The notes: generated from the sequence alone by a model not told the origin. Positions 36,282-48,764 are shown, counted from the first letter of the stretch. The stretch: 64,000 bases of DNA from Vitrella brassicaformis (GCA_001179505.1 CDMY01000390.1:17627-81626), one strand, 5' to 3'. Numbers and translations are program-made.

Positions 36282-36496
36282 ATCCGATTCTCTGGTCCCC
36301 CACTGGTAAGAAGGGCAAACTGCAGGGCAAACTCACAGCTCCAAAACACTCTCTTTCTTCGGGGGGAAGGGGGGAGAGAAGGGACTCTCTCGTGGGGGCT
36401 AAGCTCGCGGCCCCCATGCGAGCTTGAGCAGAGGCTCGAAAACTGAGGAACTCAACTGGACATCTGCAGCCATCCCGTGTGAACACTTGGCGGATT
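36282..36496. promoter_or_regulatory. Divergent promoter region
   Basis: 215 bp separate the putative starts of the PH/ankyrin gene (minus) and the helicase gene (plus). No core element was recognised. The true 5' end of the minus gene is uncertain, so the region may be larger or smaller. Confidence 0.35.
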
Positions 36497-39400
36497 ATGA
36501 CGTCCAGCAGCTCCCGCGGGGACTCTCGGCACAACGAGCGGATCCTGTCGACGCTCAAGAGGAATCTGCCCTCGGACATGATGGCAGAGATCTCCGAGAG
36601 GATGGGTGCTCTCGTCGCGTCCGCCGGCACATCATATGAGACGAAGACCTGGCTTGACTTCGTCACCGCCCTCGCCCGCCACCCCAGCCGAGTGCGGCCA
36701 GCCGGGGCGGAGGATCCCCTCTTGAAGGTGCTGTTGATGTGTCCAGAGCGTGTGAAGGGCGAAGCGCGGCGTATCATTTTAAGTGGCGGCATCACCCGCA
36801 GCGACTCTGCAATGGCCGCCCGCCCAGCGCCCATGGAAATCGAGATAGAAGACGACAACCTACCCGCTGCCGCAGCTGCTGATGGTGCAGCCAGTCGTGC
36901 CAGCAACACGCCCGCCGGCTCATCTGCATCATCCAATCGCAAGCGACACCCGCCCCTCTTCCCTCCCAAGGACCCCCCTCCACCCAGCAGCAAGGCATCA
37001 AAGCGGACCGAAAGCGCTAACGGGGCAGCGACCAGGCGGAAGGGCCAATCATTCCACCAGCGCGTGGGCTATGAGGGTGCGGAAAGGGACACGCCCTTCA
37101 GGCCACAGAGGGCGGCCAAGCAGCCACCTGGTGGTGCTGGTGCATCGGCGCGGCGCAACCAGGGCAAGATCGACCCCAGTGCGGCCATCGAGCGGCGCAA
37201 GAAGAAGGCTCGGGAGGGCAACGGCGAGATTTCTTTTGACGCTCCTGTGGTGAGCGTGGCCAGCCTCTCGTTGGAGGACGACAGCCGAGATGCAGTGCCC
37301 CCGCTGGCCCAGAACGAGAACAAGATCCACGACACCAAGGTCTACTTCCCCTTCCGGCCGGCGAGGGCGCAGCTGGTGGCGATGCGGACGGTGCTGGAGG
37401 CCTTGAAGGAGACCACACCTAGCAGAGAGGGAGGCGGAGGGGGAGGGGGAGAGGGAGAGGGGCAGGACGGTGGGGATGTAGACATGGCGGCTGCAGCAGC
37501 GGGTGACAAGGACAAGGCGACGACGAACCTGCCACCCGTGGGCAAGGATGACCTCAATGTTGCCTTTGTAGAATGCCCCACAGGTCGGCAAGCCACACCC
37601 ACAATCATTGCCCCCTTTCATTCATTCTGTGGTATGGTCTTCAGGCACGGGCAAGACGATCGCACTGCTCTGTTCCGTATTGGCGTACCAGCACAGCATG
37701 GCGCAGGAGGCGGCGGAGGGCAGGATCAAACCAGAGCAGGTGCCCAGGGTCTTCTACGCCACCCGCACCCACAAACAACTAGATCAGGTTCGAAACACGT
37801 ACCTGTGTGTGTATGTGGGTGGCTTCATCTGCTGTCGTGTCGGTGTTTGTGCCTGTGCCTGTGTGTGAGTACAGGTAGTTTCCGAGTTGAAGAAGACGCC
37901 GTATCGGCCCCTGATGACGCTGCTGGCGTCACGGGAGCGGTTCTGTCTGCACCACACAGTCATGGCGGCCCCAAACAAGGTACACCTCCAACGTGGGCTT
38001 CCTCGGGTCTGGATGGCTATGATGTGTGTGCGGGATGCTCATTGTGTGTGTGTGTGTGTGTGTGTGCAGGCCGAGGCGTGCGAGAACGCCACGTTCATCG
38101 ACAACATGGAGTGCATGCACCTGCAGCACCACGAGGGCATCAGATACCCTGCCAACTTCCTCAAGGTCTGTCTGTCTGGTGACGACCAACACACACACAA
38201 GGTGTCAGTCGCCGTGTACGCATCTGTGCTCAGCACTACACTCCCGGGCGAGAGGGTCATCTGGCGGCCTTTGACATCGAGGAGCTGGTCAAGGAGGGCA
38301 ACGAAGCATTCATCTGCCCCTACCACACCACCCGCGACCTGCTGTCGGAGGGCGCGGCACTCATCCTCCTGACCTACTCGCAGGTCTTCGACCCCCCAAT
38401 ACGCACAGCCAACTCCTTGTTCAATGCGCTGCCGGGCAGCATACTGGTGAGTTTTCGGAAAGCGCCGTGGGGGAGGGCTGTCCACAGGCGCACGTGTGCT
38501 GCGGTGTTGCAGATACTGGATGAAGGGCACAACATCGACAGCGTGTGTCGGGACGTCGCGACGCTGGAGCTGACCACCACCAAGGTCGGACACACACGCG
38601 TCCACAAACACACGAACCATGCATCGCATCTATCTGCCTCTACACGTGCTCCCATGTTGTGTTGGTTCAAACGACTGTGGGTCGGGTCAATTTCTCCGTG
38701 CAGTTGTACGAGATGCTGGAGGATCTGCAGCGGATGCACGAGGTCCTCGCCAGCAATGCCGAGCACTCCAACCTCCTCCCCATCAACGCCTCCTTCCAGA
38801 CACTCATATACGACCTCATGTCATTCACCCTGGCACAGCACTCAGAGGCAACATCCACACGACCCCCTCCCTCAGCACCAGCGCCTCCGCCGGCGCCAGC
38901 GCCATCCCGCGCCCCCAAGCCCATCAGCCGGACGTCGTCGATGAACTCGATCAGCGCGGAGCCGCCGCGTGGCTTGCCGGTGGGTGCGACAGGCTGGCGG
39001 CAGGTGAACCTGTCGTCGGGCGGAGTGGGAGGGAATGGCGGCGATAAGGAGGTCACACATTGGGTGCAGGTACGCTCGCCGCAGACAAGGGTGGGAAATG
39101 GATGTCGACGGCCGTGTGAATTCGTGTCCGTGTGCATTCTGTCCTGTGTTTGTCTGCAGGCCGGCACCGACGCCCTGGGAAAGCTCATCGGCATCTCTGA
39201 CCTCTCGCGGCCGACAGTCAAGCGCCTCCAGGATCAAATCAGGCAGATGCGAAAGGCGCTGCAGGTACGCACACACGCATGCCATACACGCCCAGACATT
39301 CGTCCGCCATTCTCTCCCCCCTCCCCCACAGGCAGAGGGGTTCGAATCGACGGCTGTGAAGAGCGGCACCATTAACGCCCTGGAGGGCCTCCTGTCGCGG

Positions 39401-41279
39401 CTGGACTTCTTCATCCACTCCCGTGGCGAACCCTACAAGTGCTGCATCTCAGCCCTCCACACCGCCCCACTGCAGGGAGCCGCCCGGGGCGGGGCAGCAG
39501 CCTCCCATGGCATCGGCTCAGCCCCGCGGCGAAGGGCCAAGAAGATGACACGGCAGGAGAAGGAGACAAGACACCTGGCGGCCAAGCACCGGTACGCCGA
39601 CTTGACTGGCAACAGCGACGACTCCCGTCCGCCGTTCGAGGCCACCCTCACCCTGCTGTGCCTCGACGCATCCGTGGCCTTCCGCCCTGTGGTCGAGTGG
39701 ACGCAGCTGACCATTCTCGCGTCGGGCACCCTCTCACCCATGGACGCACTCGCGCGCGAGCTCATCTCCTTCGGGCTGAAGCCGTCCAAGTCGTCCCCCC
39801 GCCCCCTCCCTCCTGTGTCGACCGACGGCCTCCAGAAGGCCATTCACGTCAGCACAGTGCAGCAAGGAGAGGACGGCGAGGATGAGGGCGAGGCCAGGAC
39901 GGTGGCGGTGCGGCTGTGGGCGCTGACAGCGCCGCACTTTGCGTCGCTGCAGGACAACCTCGTGAGTCGGCTGCTGCAGTATGGGCCGGTGGGGCTGGAG
40001 GGGTTCAAAAGGGGAGGTGGCGGAAAGGACAGATTCGCCAAGCTCGACATGTCCTATCAGTGCCGAAGGCAGCCTGACCAGCAGGACGCACTGGGCGGTG
40101 CCATTGTAGCACTCGCACACATCGTCCCGAACGGGCTGCTGGTGTTCGTCCCGTCCTATGGGGTGCTTAAGGTGCGTGCGTCAGGCGAGAGGGACAACAG
40201 ACACGACACCGTACTCTATGGATGCGTCTGTGTGGTGATGTGTGTGTGTGTCAGATGTTGGTGGATCGGTGGCGTGTATCGGGTCACATGGCGGAGATGG
40301 AGAAGCGGAAACGTGTGCTGGTGGAGCAGCAGGGCATGTCCGCCGACGCATTCGACCAGATGCTCAAGACATACCACGATGTAATCACACGAGGGGGAAG
40401 GAGCACCGCCACACCACACCACACCACACACCATGTCACGGATGGGATCTGTCCGGCTGCCTTGTCAGGCCGCTAAGGACAAGAAGGGCGTGTTGCTGCT
40501 GGGCGTGTGTCGCGGGCGGGCCAGTGAGGGCGTCAATTTCAAGGACCACAACGCCAGGTACCGACCTGGACACACCACACGGTGGCACACCCATCCCTCC
40601 CTCATGGAACCGATGGATGGATGGATGTATGGATGTGTGTGTGTGTGTGGACCTGTAGGGGTGTACTCATAGCTGGCATCCCCTACCCTCCCCTGAAGGA
40701 CCTGCAGTCGGTGCTCAAGCGCGAGTACAACGATGCGGAGAGCCGGAAGGGCGAGGAGGGGGCTGTGGTCAGCGGCAATGAATTCTACCAGATGGAAGCG
40801 TTCAGGTGAGGAAGACGAGCGGGCTCCCGGGCGGACTGTCGTGTGTGTAAGGCGGGCGTGTCTGCGTGTGGTTCAGGGCCGTCAACCAGTGTCTCGGTCG
40901 CCTTCTTCGGCACAGCAAGGACTACGGCTGCGCCATCCTGCTCGAGCAGCGATACGCGCAACAGACGCACAGACTCCCCGGCTGGTTCACCGGCCAGCTG
41001 CCCCCCATTCCCAGCCAATTCTCGGCCCGCAATGCCTTCTCCGACACCCTCAAGGACGTCGGTGCCTTCTTCAAGAACAAGAGCGACGCCAACCTGCCCC
41101 CACAGCCACAAGCGCCGCAGCCGTCGGACCCGACCCGCCCTCGGCTCGATGGTCAGGCGATGATCATGAACAGGGGCGTGGCACCGTCGTCACGCGGGCC
41201 GTCGTCACGTGCGAGTTCGAGGGAGTCGTCTCGGGGTAGCTCGAGGGATGGGCAGAAGGGCAGGAGGAAAGGCAAGTAG
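36497..41279 (+). CDS. XPD-family DNA helicase, FANCJ/RTEL1-like
   Basis: An Fe-S-type superfamily 2 helicase. Motifs in order: Q-like region VYFPFRPARAQLVAM, Walker A CPTGTGKT (split by the intron at 37584-37644), YATRTHKQLDQV (Ia), LASRERFCLH then CENATF, CMHL and FICPYHTTRDLL (iron-sulphur cluster Cys region), ILLTYSQV, the box II sequence ILDEGHNID (38513 onward), LTILASGTLSPMDALAREL (III), LLVFVPSYGVL (IV), CRGRASEGVNFKD (V) and QCLGRLLRHSKDYG (VI). Early exons end at 37583, 37787, 37979, 38165, 38446 and 38584. The N-terminal 300 residues and the basic Ser/Arg tail are disordered. The family unwinds forked DNA, G-quadruplexes or interstrand crosslinks in the nucleus. ILDEGHN(I/D) and the acidic N-terminal insert favour FANCJ, but RTEL1 or DDX11 are possible. 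DEAH is DEGH here. Confidence 0.82.
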
Positions 41280-41571
41280 TGTAGTGCAGTGAGTGCATCA
41301 TTCGTTGGGTGCCAGTGGGGTGGGAGACTCGTCTGGTGGTACGTGGCGTGGGTTGGTGTCAGTGCGTAACTCGTCCAATCCAATCGACGCTGATCTGATT
41401 GATGTGCGTGATCGATGTCGATCAATCTTCCAATGCATTGAATTGACAGATCGTATTAATGCCAGCGACAACTCAGAAATGAAAGAGATGCAACATGCAT
41501 TTGATCATTTTAGCTGAGCATGCATCTGTCTTCTCATGTCTTGTCGCTGTGTGTCCTCTCTCTCATGTCAC
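41280..41571. other. Convergent intergenic region
   Basis: 292 bp between the helicase stop and the end of the TPM-domain gene, presumably 3' untranslated sequence of both. Nothing else recognised. Confidence 0.5.
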
Positions 41572-43179
41572 TCATTCCTGAGCGATGAGGCCAGTCAGCG
41601 TGTCGGAGAGTGTCTTGGCGATGGCCTCCGTCTGCTGGGTGACTGCCTGGAGTGGTGTGGCAAGCTCTTTGGCATGGTCCTCGCCATACACAGCCACACC
41701 TTCATCGTACAGCGCTTGCTGCTGCACACACAGACAGACAGCGAGAGGGAGAGAGACAGGGATGAGTTTGTGAAGGTCTGTGTGTCTGATGTTCGCCACC
41801 ATTTGGTGGAGTGCGTATGCGACACACGCGCCCACGAGCGCCAGAAACAGCACAATCAGCAAAATGTCCATCGTGTGGGACGAACCTGACAGTCACATCG
41901 TGTCATGCACACACACGTCTGTCTATGTGTGTGTGTGTTTCATGAGATACCGCCGGGTGCGTGGTGTTTGGTCGGCAGGCGGTGTTCGATCAGCTCAATC
42001 GCCTCAAGCAGTCCATCCTTGAGATTGTCGCCATTCAGCTGACACACACACACACACACACACACACATGGATGGATGGATGGATGAGTGTCTTCAGCTG
42101 ACACACGTGAATGGCTCGTTCGATGTCTCGTTCGATGGTGAACTTGGCGGCCTCGTTGATGTAAGGCTCCAGCCCCTCACGCCAACGCACTACTGCACAC
42201 ACGATGGACACACACATCCACACACACGGTCATTGGTTGTGTGTCCATCCATCCATCCATCCATCCAATCGTCTGTGTGTGTGTGTGTCGACTCGCCGGC
42301 CATGTGGTCCTGGACTGAGTACAGCAACAGAATGCCGTCGTGACACTGACACACACATAATCCGTGTGTGTGTCTGCGTGAGTCCGTCGAGTGGGAACGA
42401 GCCGACCTGTTTGTGTCCGATTCCGTAAGTGACGAGCAGTTTCTCTGCGAACGAGTTGGCGTAAGTGTTGAGTTCCGTTCGTTCGTCGTGCTTGGCCCTC
42501 TTCTTGTCCTTGGCGAGTGAGTAGGGCAGCTTGGCCATGAGTGCGATGGCCAGTTGGTAGAAGGTCTTGCCGAGGCTTCCACAGGCGTGCTGCGTCTCCT
42601 GTCTGAACTTGAGCAGTCGCGTGTCGACGTCGTTGGCCTCGTCGTCGGTGAGCCATCCGTCGGGGTCGCACAGCCAGGTGGTCTCGCCCGCCTCGGCCGC
42701 CTCGCCGCGGTTGCAGCTCGTGGGGTCCAGGAACGGACTCGGGTAAGTCGACAGGGACCACTCCCTGCAAGCCAAGCACCGTATCGCACACTCACACACA
42801 CAAAACAGACAGACAAGGCGTGATGTGGGGATGAGTGAATGAGTGAATGAATCAGCGTGTCGTGTTTGGTGCTTCACTCACATGGTCGCATTCCTGTACA
42901 TTTGCAAAGCAAACACACGGACAACGAGACGCTCAATGACTGTGTGTGTCTCCTCTGATGTCTGCTCGCTCACTTCTTCTGAGTCGGTCCGCCGCTCTTG
43001 ACGCCAGTCGGGTCGGCGTGTGAGAGAGGGCGGAAGGAAAACCGCACAGACTGGCTGTGGGTGTCTGCCGATGGCTGCACGTCGGTGAAGAATGCCTCGT
43101 CCAGCTGATAGGTCTGCTGGGCTGAAGCACCCCAGACGAGCAGGGCACAAACACTCACAATGACCAGCTTCATGGTCAT
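41572..43179 (-). CDS. TPM-domain (TLP18.3/Psb32/MOLO1-type) membrane protein
   Basis: A signal peptide (MKLVIVSVCALLVWGASAQ) begins exon 1 (43179-42974). It is followed by a 12-nt exon (42893-42882) and exon 3 (42764-42407), which together keep the frame. The TPM fold shows as WLTDDEANDVDTRLLKF, LNTYANSFAEKLLVTYGIGHK and CHDGILLLYSVQDHMA. Then come VVRWREGLEPYINEA, a linker, and a membrane helix (DILLIVLFLALVGACVAYAL) with a short C-terminal tail ending IAQE. In other lineages TPM proteins act as acid phosphatases in thylakoid repair or as assembly factors; the role here is unknown, and topology suggests a secretory or plastid-bound type I protein. Intron 4 seems to use a GC donor (42291 region), giving a Val-Val-Arg-Trp junction. 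An internal fragment is duplicated at 29168-29775. Confidence 0.72.
42042..42087. repeat. (CA)n tract followed by (GATG)n
   Basis: A CA run at 42042-42068 followed by four to five GATG units. It lies in an intron of the TPM-domain gene. Confidence 0.85.
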
Positions 43180-43348
43180 CTTGCTCGCCCGCACACGCAG
43201 AGAGAGAGAGAGGGCTTCTCGATTGGTGGTTAATCAACCAAAGTGTACAAACAAACACGTACATGTACATGTACATGTATACGTATGCCATGTCCGTACA
43301 CACTCTCTCATATAGACAGACACAAGCGAGTGGGTGAATTCGAATCAT

Positions 43349-44284
43349 CTAGGGCATATTCACAAAGCCGCCTGCAGCTGCCTGTGGCTGTTGCATCACA
43401 GCTGCCGGGCCTCCCATCGCCATATACCCCACCGGCGCTACCGCAGGCCCTCTCGGCTGCTCGTACACCACTTGCGGCGGCTGCTGCTGCGGCACGTAGT
43501 ACTGCTGCTGCTGTTGCTGTTGGGGCAGAGGGACGTATTGAGGCACCTGCACCACAGCAGGCGCCTGTGGCTGCTGTACCGCCGACCAGCCGTACTGCAC
43601 TGGGACGACGGGCTGTTGGTAGAGAGGGGCAGGAGGAGGCGTCTGGATGTAGGCGGGCGACACCGGCCGAGGAATGTCTTGAACAAAAATAGGCTGGGTT
43701 GCAGGCGAGTAGTGGCTGATCGAGCTCGGCGGCTGCGCGATGTAGGAAGAAGGCGAGGTCAGCGGCATCATTTGTTGCTGCGTGGTTGTCTGATACGTCT
43801 GATACATGATACCGTCCCCATTCTCCTTTCCATGTTGGCCATGCTCGCTGATGCTCCTCAACTTCGCTGGAGAGCTGCTTGTGCTCCGATGCGGATAATT
43901 TGTAGCCGCTGCGCCATCACCAGACGGCCGCGATGCCATGGATAAGTCAACGGTTTCATCGCTGTCTTCAGTGGTCTTCTCGAAGCTGCACGTGCACCGC
44001 AGTCGGCTGTCCTCAGACAAAGAATTGGAGAGCTGGATCAGCGATGCCGCCCCTGCAGAGCTCTCATTGGCTGTCATTCGAGGCCGCCCCGCACCCTCTC
44101 CCTGTGGTGGGATCTCGATGAGCACGGGCACAGAGTAGAGGTGCTGCCTTTCGACGCGGGTTGTGCCGTCCTCATCTTGAGAAACCTGCAGGAGGGGGTG
44201 CCACGACTGCAACGCGTGCGTGGTGGAGGCCAAGAAGCCCAGCAACAGCACCGATTGAAACATCTCCACACTTGGCGGTTGCAT
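43349..44284 (-). CDS. Secreted Pro/Gln-rich protein
   Basis: A single-exon frame of 311 codons. The N-terminus has a good signal peptide (MFQSVLLLGFLASTTHA, allowing for nine preceding residues). The central part is Ser/Thr-rich and charged (KENGDG, SEDSRLRC). From about residue 165 to the end it is dominated by Pro, Gln, Tyr and Val with a run of seven Gln and repeated YVPQQ and PQAP-like blocks, like wall or adhesive proteins. There are only two Cys, no enzyme domain and no membrane anchor. It may be a cyst-wall or matrix component, which is inference from composition only. Codon use and GC match neighbours. It is divergent from nothing close; the upstream 300 bp lack a clear gene. Confidence 0.6.
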   Translation of the reverse strand: MQPPSVEMFQSVLLLGFLASTTHALQSWHPLLQVSQDEDGTTRVERQHLYSVPVLIEIPPQGEGAGRPRMTANESSAGAASLIQLSNSLSEDSRLRCTCSFEKTTEDSDETVDLSMASRPSGDGAAATNYPHRSTSSSPAKLRSISEHGQHGKENGDGIMYQTYQTTTQQQMMPLTSPSSYIAQPPSSISHYSPATQPIFVQDIPRPVSPAYIQTPPPAPLYQQPVVPVQYGWSAVQQPQAPAVVQVPQYVPLPQQQQQQQYYVPQQQPPQVVYEQPRGPAVAPVGYMAMGGPAAVMQQPQAAAGGFVNMP

Positions 44285-44607
44285 TTACACGAGCGCGCAA
44301 ATTACCCCCCGTCCTGGCGCGGGAGCCTAGCTAGGCCGGCCTCGCCTCACACTGACGCTATTAGGTATGCAGATGTAATGGAAACCATGTCAGAGACCTC
44401 TTCGCATTCGAATGCAACAGGTGCGTCCATCACACATCCGTCCGGGAACACGAGAAAAAAGCCCAGACGCATCAATCGCAAGGGGTGGCTCTCATAGCAC
44501 AAGCATGCCGTCTCACATCCATCCATCCATCCATCCATCCATTCACACATGAATCGACATTCGAATGGTGACAGGCACCAAGCAAAAAGGCTCGTCTGTC
44601 ACCCTAC
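44285..44607. other. Intergenic, with (CATC)n tract
   Basis: Contains a CATC tract at 44517-44541. A short plus-strand frame ending KKPRRINRKGWLS at 44497 has no support beyond being open. Otherwise I see nothing. Confidence 0.5.
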
Positions 44608-47418
44608 CTAGTTCCCTCCTCGCTGCCCCACCGTCTCATCATCACTGTTTCTGCCTCTTAGCTGATGGCCCGTCGGCACCCGAACGTGCCACCTGACAGC
44701 AGGCAGAAAGGACAACTGTGCAAACACAAACATGCCCTCGGGGCTCACCCGTTTAGCATTTTGCAGCATGGGGACATTGCTGCTCCCCGCCACCGCCATT
44801 GGCTGGGGGTGGATGAGGGGCGTGATAGGAAACATACCTCCCACAGCAGGCGGATGCCCACCCAGCACCTGCACCAACCAAGCGAAATCAACGAGGCAAG
44901 GTGGCCACAGTTCATTGCACCATCCATTGCCCCCCCTTGCTGCCCTCGCAGACCCACCGGGAACAGGTGGGGAATGGGCACGATGGCGGGCGCCGGTGGG
45001 GACGACACAGCCTGACACGCAGACACGTACACACGTGCATCGCAGATGGATGGCATGGATTGGGGCGAGAGCATTGCATTCATCATCCTGTCCTGTCTCC
45101 CTTGTTTGTTGTCTGTCTGCTCACGTTGGCGTATGCCTCTGTGTATGCCTTGTGGGCTATGAGCATGCGATGGGCCGCCTCACGCAAGCGGGAACCTGAC
45201 ACACACAACACATCAACACACAGAAAGAAGACAGGGCAGGAGAGTGACCCACAGAACGCACCCGATGCCGCCGCGCCGCGCGGGGCACTAATAGAACAAA
45301 AGGCTGGCTACTCTTCTGCTGGTTGCACACTAACACATGCGTCTACATGGGTATGCCGTCAACCGACCGTCAGCAAGTGGAGAGAAGCGGGATTCATCAT
45401 TTCGCTTCAGGGCCGTGTCGGGCTGTTCATATCACACCAATACCAATACTCATGAGCAGCAATCGATGGATGGATGGATGGATGGCACGGCGAGGTAGCC
45501 ATCAGCAGCAGAACAGTACTAGCGGCAAAGGGCGAGCGATCGCTCCCTCGAACCTCATTCATTGGGCACCGCCTGTCTGCCTGGCACGTGTGTGTTGTGC
45601 AGGGTGTGCGTGTGTGCATACCTTGAAGTAGCCCTGCACGGACCATCTGAGCATGTCAAGACTCGTGAACGGCCCTTGTTGCTGACACACACAGAGAGAC
45701 AGACACACAGGGTGGATGAATGGATGGATGGATAGGTCTTCCCTCCCTCCCTCTGTGTGTGTGTTCACCTGTCCTTGGAGATCCACATACTGCCAATCGT
45801 GAGCATAAGCACATGTAGACGAAGACTGAATGACCCAGACAGACAGAAGAGCACATTCACACAGGGTCGGTCCATCGACCAATGGTATGGTTGTGCCCTC
45901 TCTCCACTCACTCCGCATCTCTCACCAGATATTCCGGAGGCAGCATACTCAACTCCTCAATCAACTTCACACACACACACACACACACGAGACATTGGAC
46001 CGGCGCCTCACCTCCCGTGCTTCCCCAGCCTTTATCACCTTTGCCGCATCCGGTGCCCCGACAGTAGCCACTCCCGGCTGCTGATGTTGCTGTTGCGGTG
46101 CCGCTAGAGGCATCCCTGCTGCTGCTCCCAATGGCTGTGGCGGCTGGACAATCGCAGGCACAGCGGGGGATGGAGCCACCGCAACGCTAGGCGGGGATAC
46201 CGTCGTCGTGAGTGGTGACGAAGACGACACCGGCTGCTCACTGCGGCAATGGCGATCCCCGCCCTCGCTCTCACCCTTGCCGAACTCCCCCAGACCGAAG
46301 CGCAGGTCCATTGGCCTCACCGGATGCGCACCTGACGACCCATGCCATGGCTGACCCCCTCGCGACTCATGCCATGGGGGGATCTTCCTCGGCCCATTGT
46401 CTGGCGAGAGAGAGCGGTGCCTCACATAGCGGGGATGGCCAGTGTCACGGGGCCCGTCGACAAATGGGAGGTCGTCATCGTATCTGCGGATGGGCGGAGG
46501 CCGCCAGTCGTATGGACGGGGTGGTGGCCGGAAGTCTCTGCCGATGTCGTCATAGCTGTCGAAGGGGTGATGTGGGTGTGGGTGTGGCGGGGGCATGCGT
46601 GGGGGGTAGCCGTCTGGCGGGGGGCCATAGTCAAGCATGATGGGGGGAGGGGGAGCAAAGGGCCGCCTTTTGCGCGGCGGCCCTTCGCGTGGTAGCCCGA
46701 CATCGTCCTGCATGCGCACACAGAAATGGAAGGCAAAGGACAAGACAGATGTTTTGTGACGTGTCTGTGATGTCTGTGATGTCTGCAATGCATGCATAAG
46801 TGCCCCAAGAAAATATACATGAGTCTCAGGCTTCTGGTACTGACTGGTAGCTAATCACGACCACTCTAGATGCAGCCACTCAGACAAACGAGGTTCTGTC
46901 TTCAATCATCCCCAACTCTACCCGTCCTTCCACGCACTCTCTCCCATCCCACCCACCCACTTCGCCAATGGCTCACCCGCGGTCTGTCCTCGTCTCTCCT
47001 GCCCCGCCGACGCGACTCCCGTCGGCTTCCCGACGACATTGAGCAGGGCAGCTCGGGATGTGGCGGCCCTCGTGGTGGAAATGACGGCCGAATGTCGTCG
47101 GGGAAGTTGTCCCAGTGGATGGGAGGGCCACGCGTGAACGGTGGGCGCGGGAAGAGGCGGTCATCCGGGAGCTGATTGATCACAGCGCCAGATAACACGA
47201 GGCAGATTGAGACAGTCAGTGATTGTTGCTGACCCTCGCTTCTGCAAATGGCGGCCCTGGACGCCAGTCGGGAGAGAGGGAACGCCGGCCTCTCTCATCT
47301 GCATCAACAGGCACAGGCACAGGATCTTGTTGGTGTTGTGCTGTGTGTGAATGTGGCTCGGTGACCTTCCCTTACAGAATGGAGGTGGACCCATACGCCC
47401 ATCCCGAGGAAACGACAT
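44608..47418 (-). CDS. GYF-domain protein with Pro-rich N-terminus
   Basis: The putative start MSFPRDGRMGPPPF is at 47418. Exons continue with DERGRRSLSPDWRPGPP and LPDDRLFPRPPF (47200-46990), a long Arg/Pro/Asp-rich exon ending AAKVIKAGEARE (46710-46010), a short exon LIEELSMLPPEYL, then YVDLQGQ joined to QQGPFTSLDMLRWSVQGYF (45790-45630). The last two exons rebuild the GYF domain core (W/Y-x-Y-D..G-x-xGPF...M..W...GYF), which binds Pro-rich peptides and occurs in splicing (CD2BP2) and translational repression (GIGYF) factors. A helical exon SRLREAAHRMLIAHKAYTEAY and a hydrophobic Pro-rich C-terminus follow. The stop is uncertain because two acceptors near 44680 give different last frames. 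An RNA-processing or translation-control role is inferred. Confidence 0.68.
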
Positions 47419-48004
47419 CGTTCACGCGAGCCTGAGCACGTGCGAGGTCGTGGCCGTCGGTCGCTCCTTCTCTTCAGAGGTGCCTGGGTTTCTGTTTATG
47501 GCCTCCTGTTGGCCGAAAACGAAATAAATGCGGCGAGAAACTTTCGCGAGCTGAGACAAACCCCTGATTTGAACTCGCAGTCTTTTCACATTTTTTCGTC
47601 CGCGTTTGGCTTTGCAGCCTTGTTTCGTCCACATCTCCTGCGTATCTTTTTCTTTTCGGCTGGTTGTTGGCTTGTGTTGTCCGCCGCATCTCCCTCTACC
47701 CCTCCCAACTCGTCCGGATCCATCCGCCGCTTTTTCCTCCACGGCCGTGCCCCGGGCGAGGGCTCGCCTGGTGGTGCCGTTCCTTGTGCGGAGCGGCTGG
47801 CGACTGCCTGGCGCCTGCAGAGTGCGCACGCGCCTTCTTTTCGCACAAACCGCCTTCGTCAGGTGAATACATATGAGTGTGGCATCGTGCGTCCTGTCTC
47901 TCGGGTGTGGTGATGGTGTGGTGTGTGGATGATGTACAGGGATGAATGCATGGTGCATTTCGTTGTCATAAGTGTGCTCAGATGCCCCCTGTTGCCATGT
48001 CTGT
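47419..48004. other. Unassigned region upstream of the GYF gene
   Basis: Both strands have open frames of 80-170 codons here but none shows a domain or convincing splice pattern. A minus-strand frame reading MDPDELGGVEGD followed by Lys/Arg-rich sequence could be a small basic protein, but support is lacking. The region probably holds the 5' parts of the two divergent units. Confidence 0.35.
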
Positions 48005-48600
48005 GTGTGCAGATGAAGTGGTCATTTCTTTCATTCCCGTCTCCTTTTCTCAACACATTTCTGTGAAGGTTAGCGAGTGCCTCATTGAGATTGGTGTTCA
48101 CGTGCGCGTCGGATTCCCTGTCTGCTGCTCTCCACAAACGAGATCCCTTGGTCCGACGAAATAAAAAGAGACAGATTGAAAATTTATCCAATTCATCTTT
48201 GTGTCTTGCAGCCCGCCGAGAAGTTTTCACGACGACGGCAACCTCCTGACCAACGAGGAGACCTGCGAATGGAAGCCACAAAGATAGTAGCGTGCGCGTG
48301 CGCTGCCAAAAACTCAGAATGCTCACTGCTTTGACCAGCAAAAAAATAAGCTGTGTCTTCTGAGCAGGCCAGTCGCCTCATGCGCCGCCACCAAGGGCTC
48401 TCTCTATATATCGTGACGAACACTCGACATCTGTCCTTTTTGCCTTCTCTTTCAGCTCAGCGTGAGAAGTCTGGCGGCCGAGAAACCGGCATCGACAAAA
48501 AGATTGTTTCACGCCGAAGGAGTGGGCACTGCTGTTCGCACGGGTTCGCGCGCAGGTAAGTGATGGAGCGACTGACGAATGAGACTGACAGTGACCGCCG
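48005..48600. repeat. Long direct repeat, copy 1 (with 51802-52400)
   Basis: The block beginning gtgtgcagatgaagtggt recurs at 51802 with small differences, about 3.8 kb away. It includes the leader of units 1 and 4. Confidence 0.8.
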
Positions 48601-48764
48601 TGCCCATCTAATTGTTTGTGCAGAACGAGTCGGAAGAGGCCAGGCGTCGCGTCGCTGCGTCAAAAGCCGCCCAGAAGTTGCACGCGGCCAAGCTGTGGGA
48701 GATGAAGGCGAGGATGGATGCCGGCGAGCAGGTGGATGCGGTCGCCTGGCTGTTGGAAAAGTGA
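48005..48764 (+). pseudogene. J-family unit 1, lacking the J domain
   Basis: This leading unit has the family's small exon (FTPKEWALLFARVRAQ, ending 48556) and the coil exon NESEEARRRVAASKAAQKL to AWLLEK with stop at 48762. It has no J-domain exons, and the small exon is open only if entered in one frame. Sequence 48005-48600 recurs at 51802-52400. It stops 16 bp before the ATG of the next unit, so it could alternatively be an upstream part of that gene if a frameshift is assumed. Confidence 0.5.

Noticed and set aside
36250-36993. 247-codon minus-strand frame over the helicase start
   Set aside because: Shadow of the Ala/Pro-rich helicase N-terminus; the plus-strand frame has the helicase continuation.
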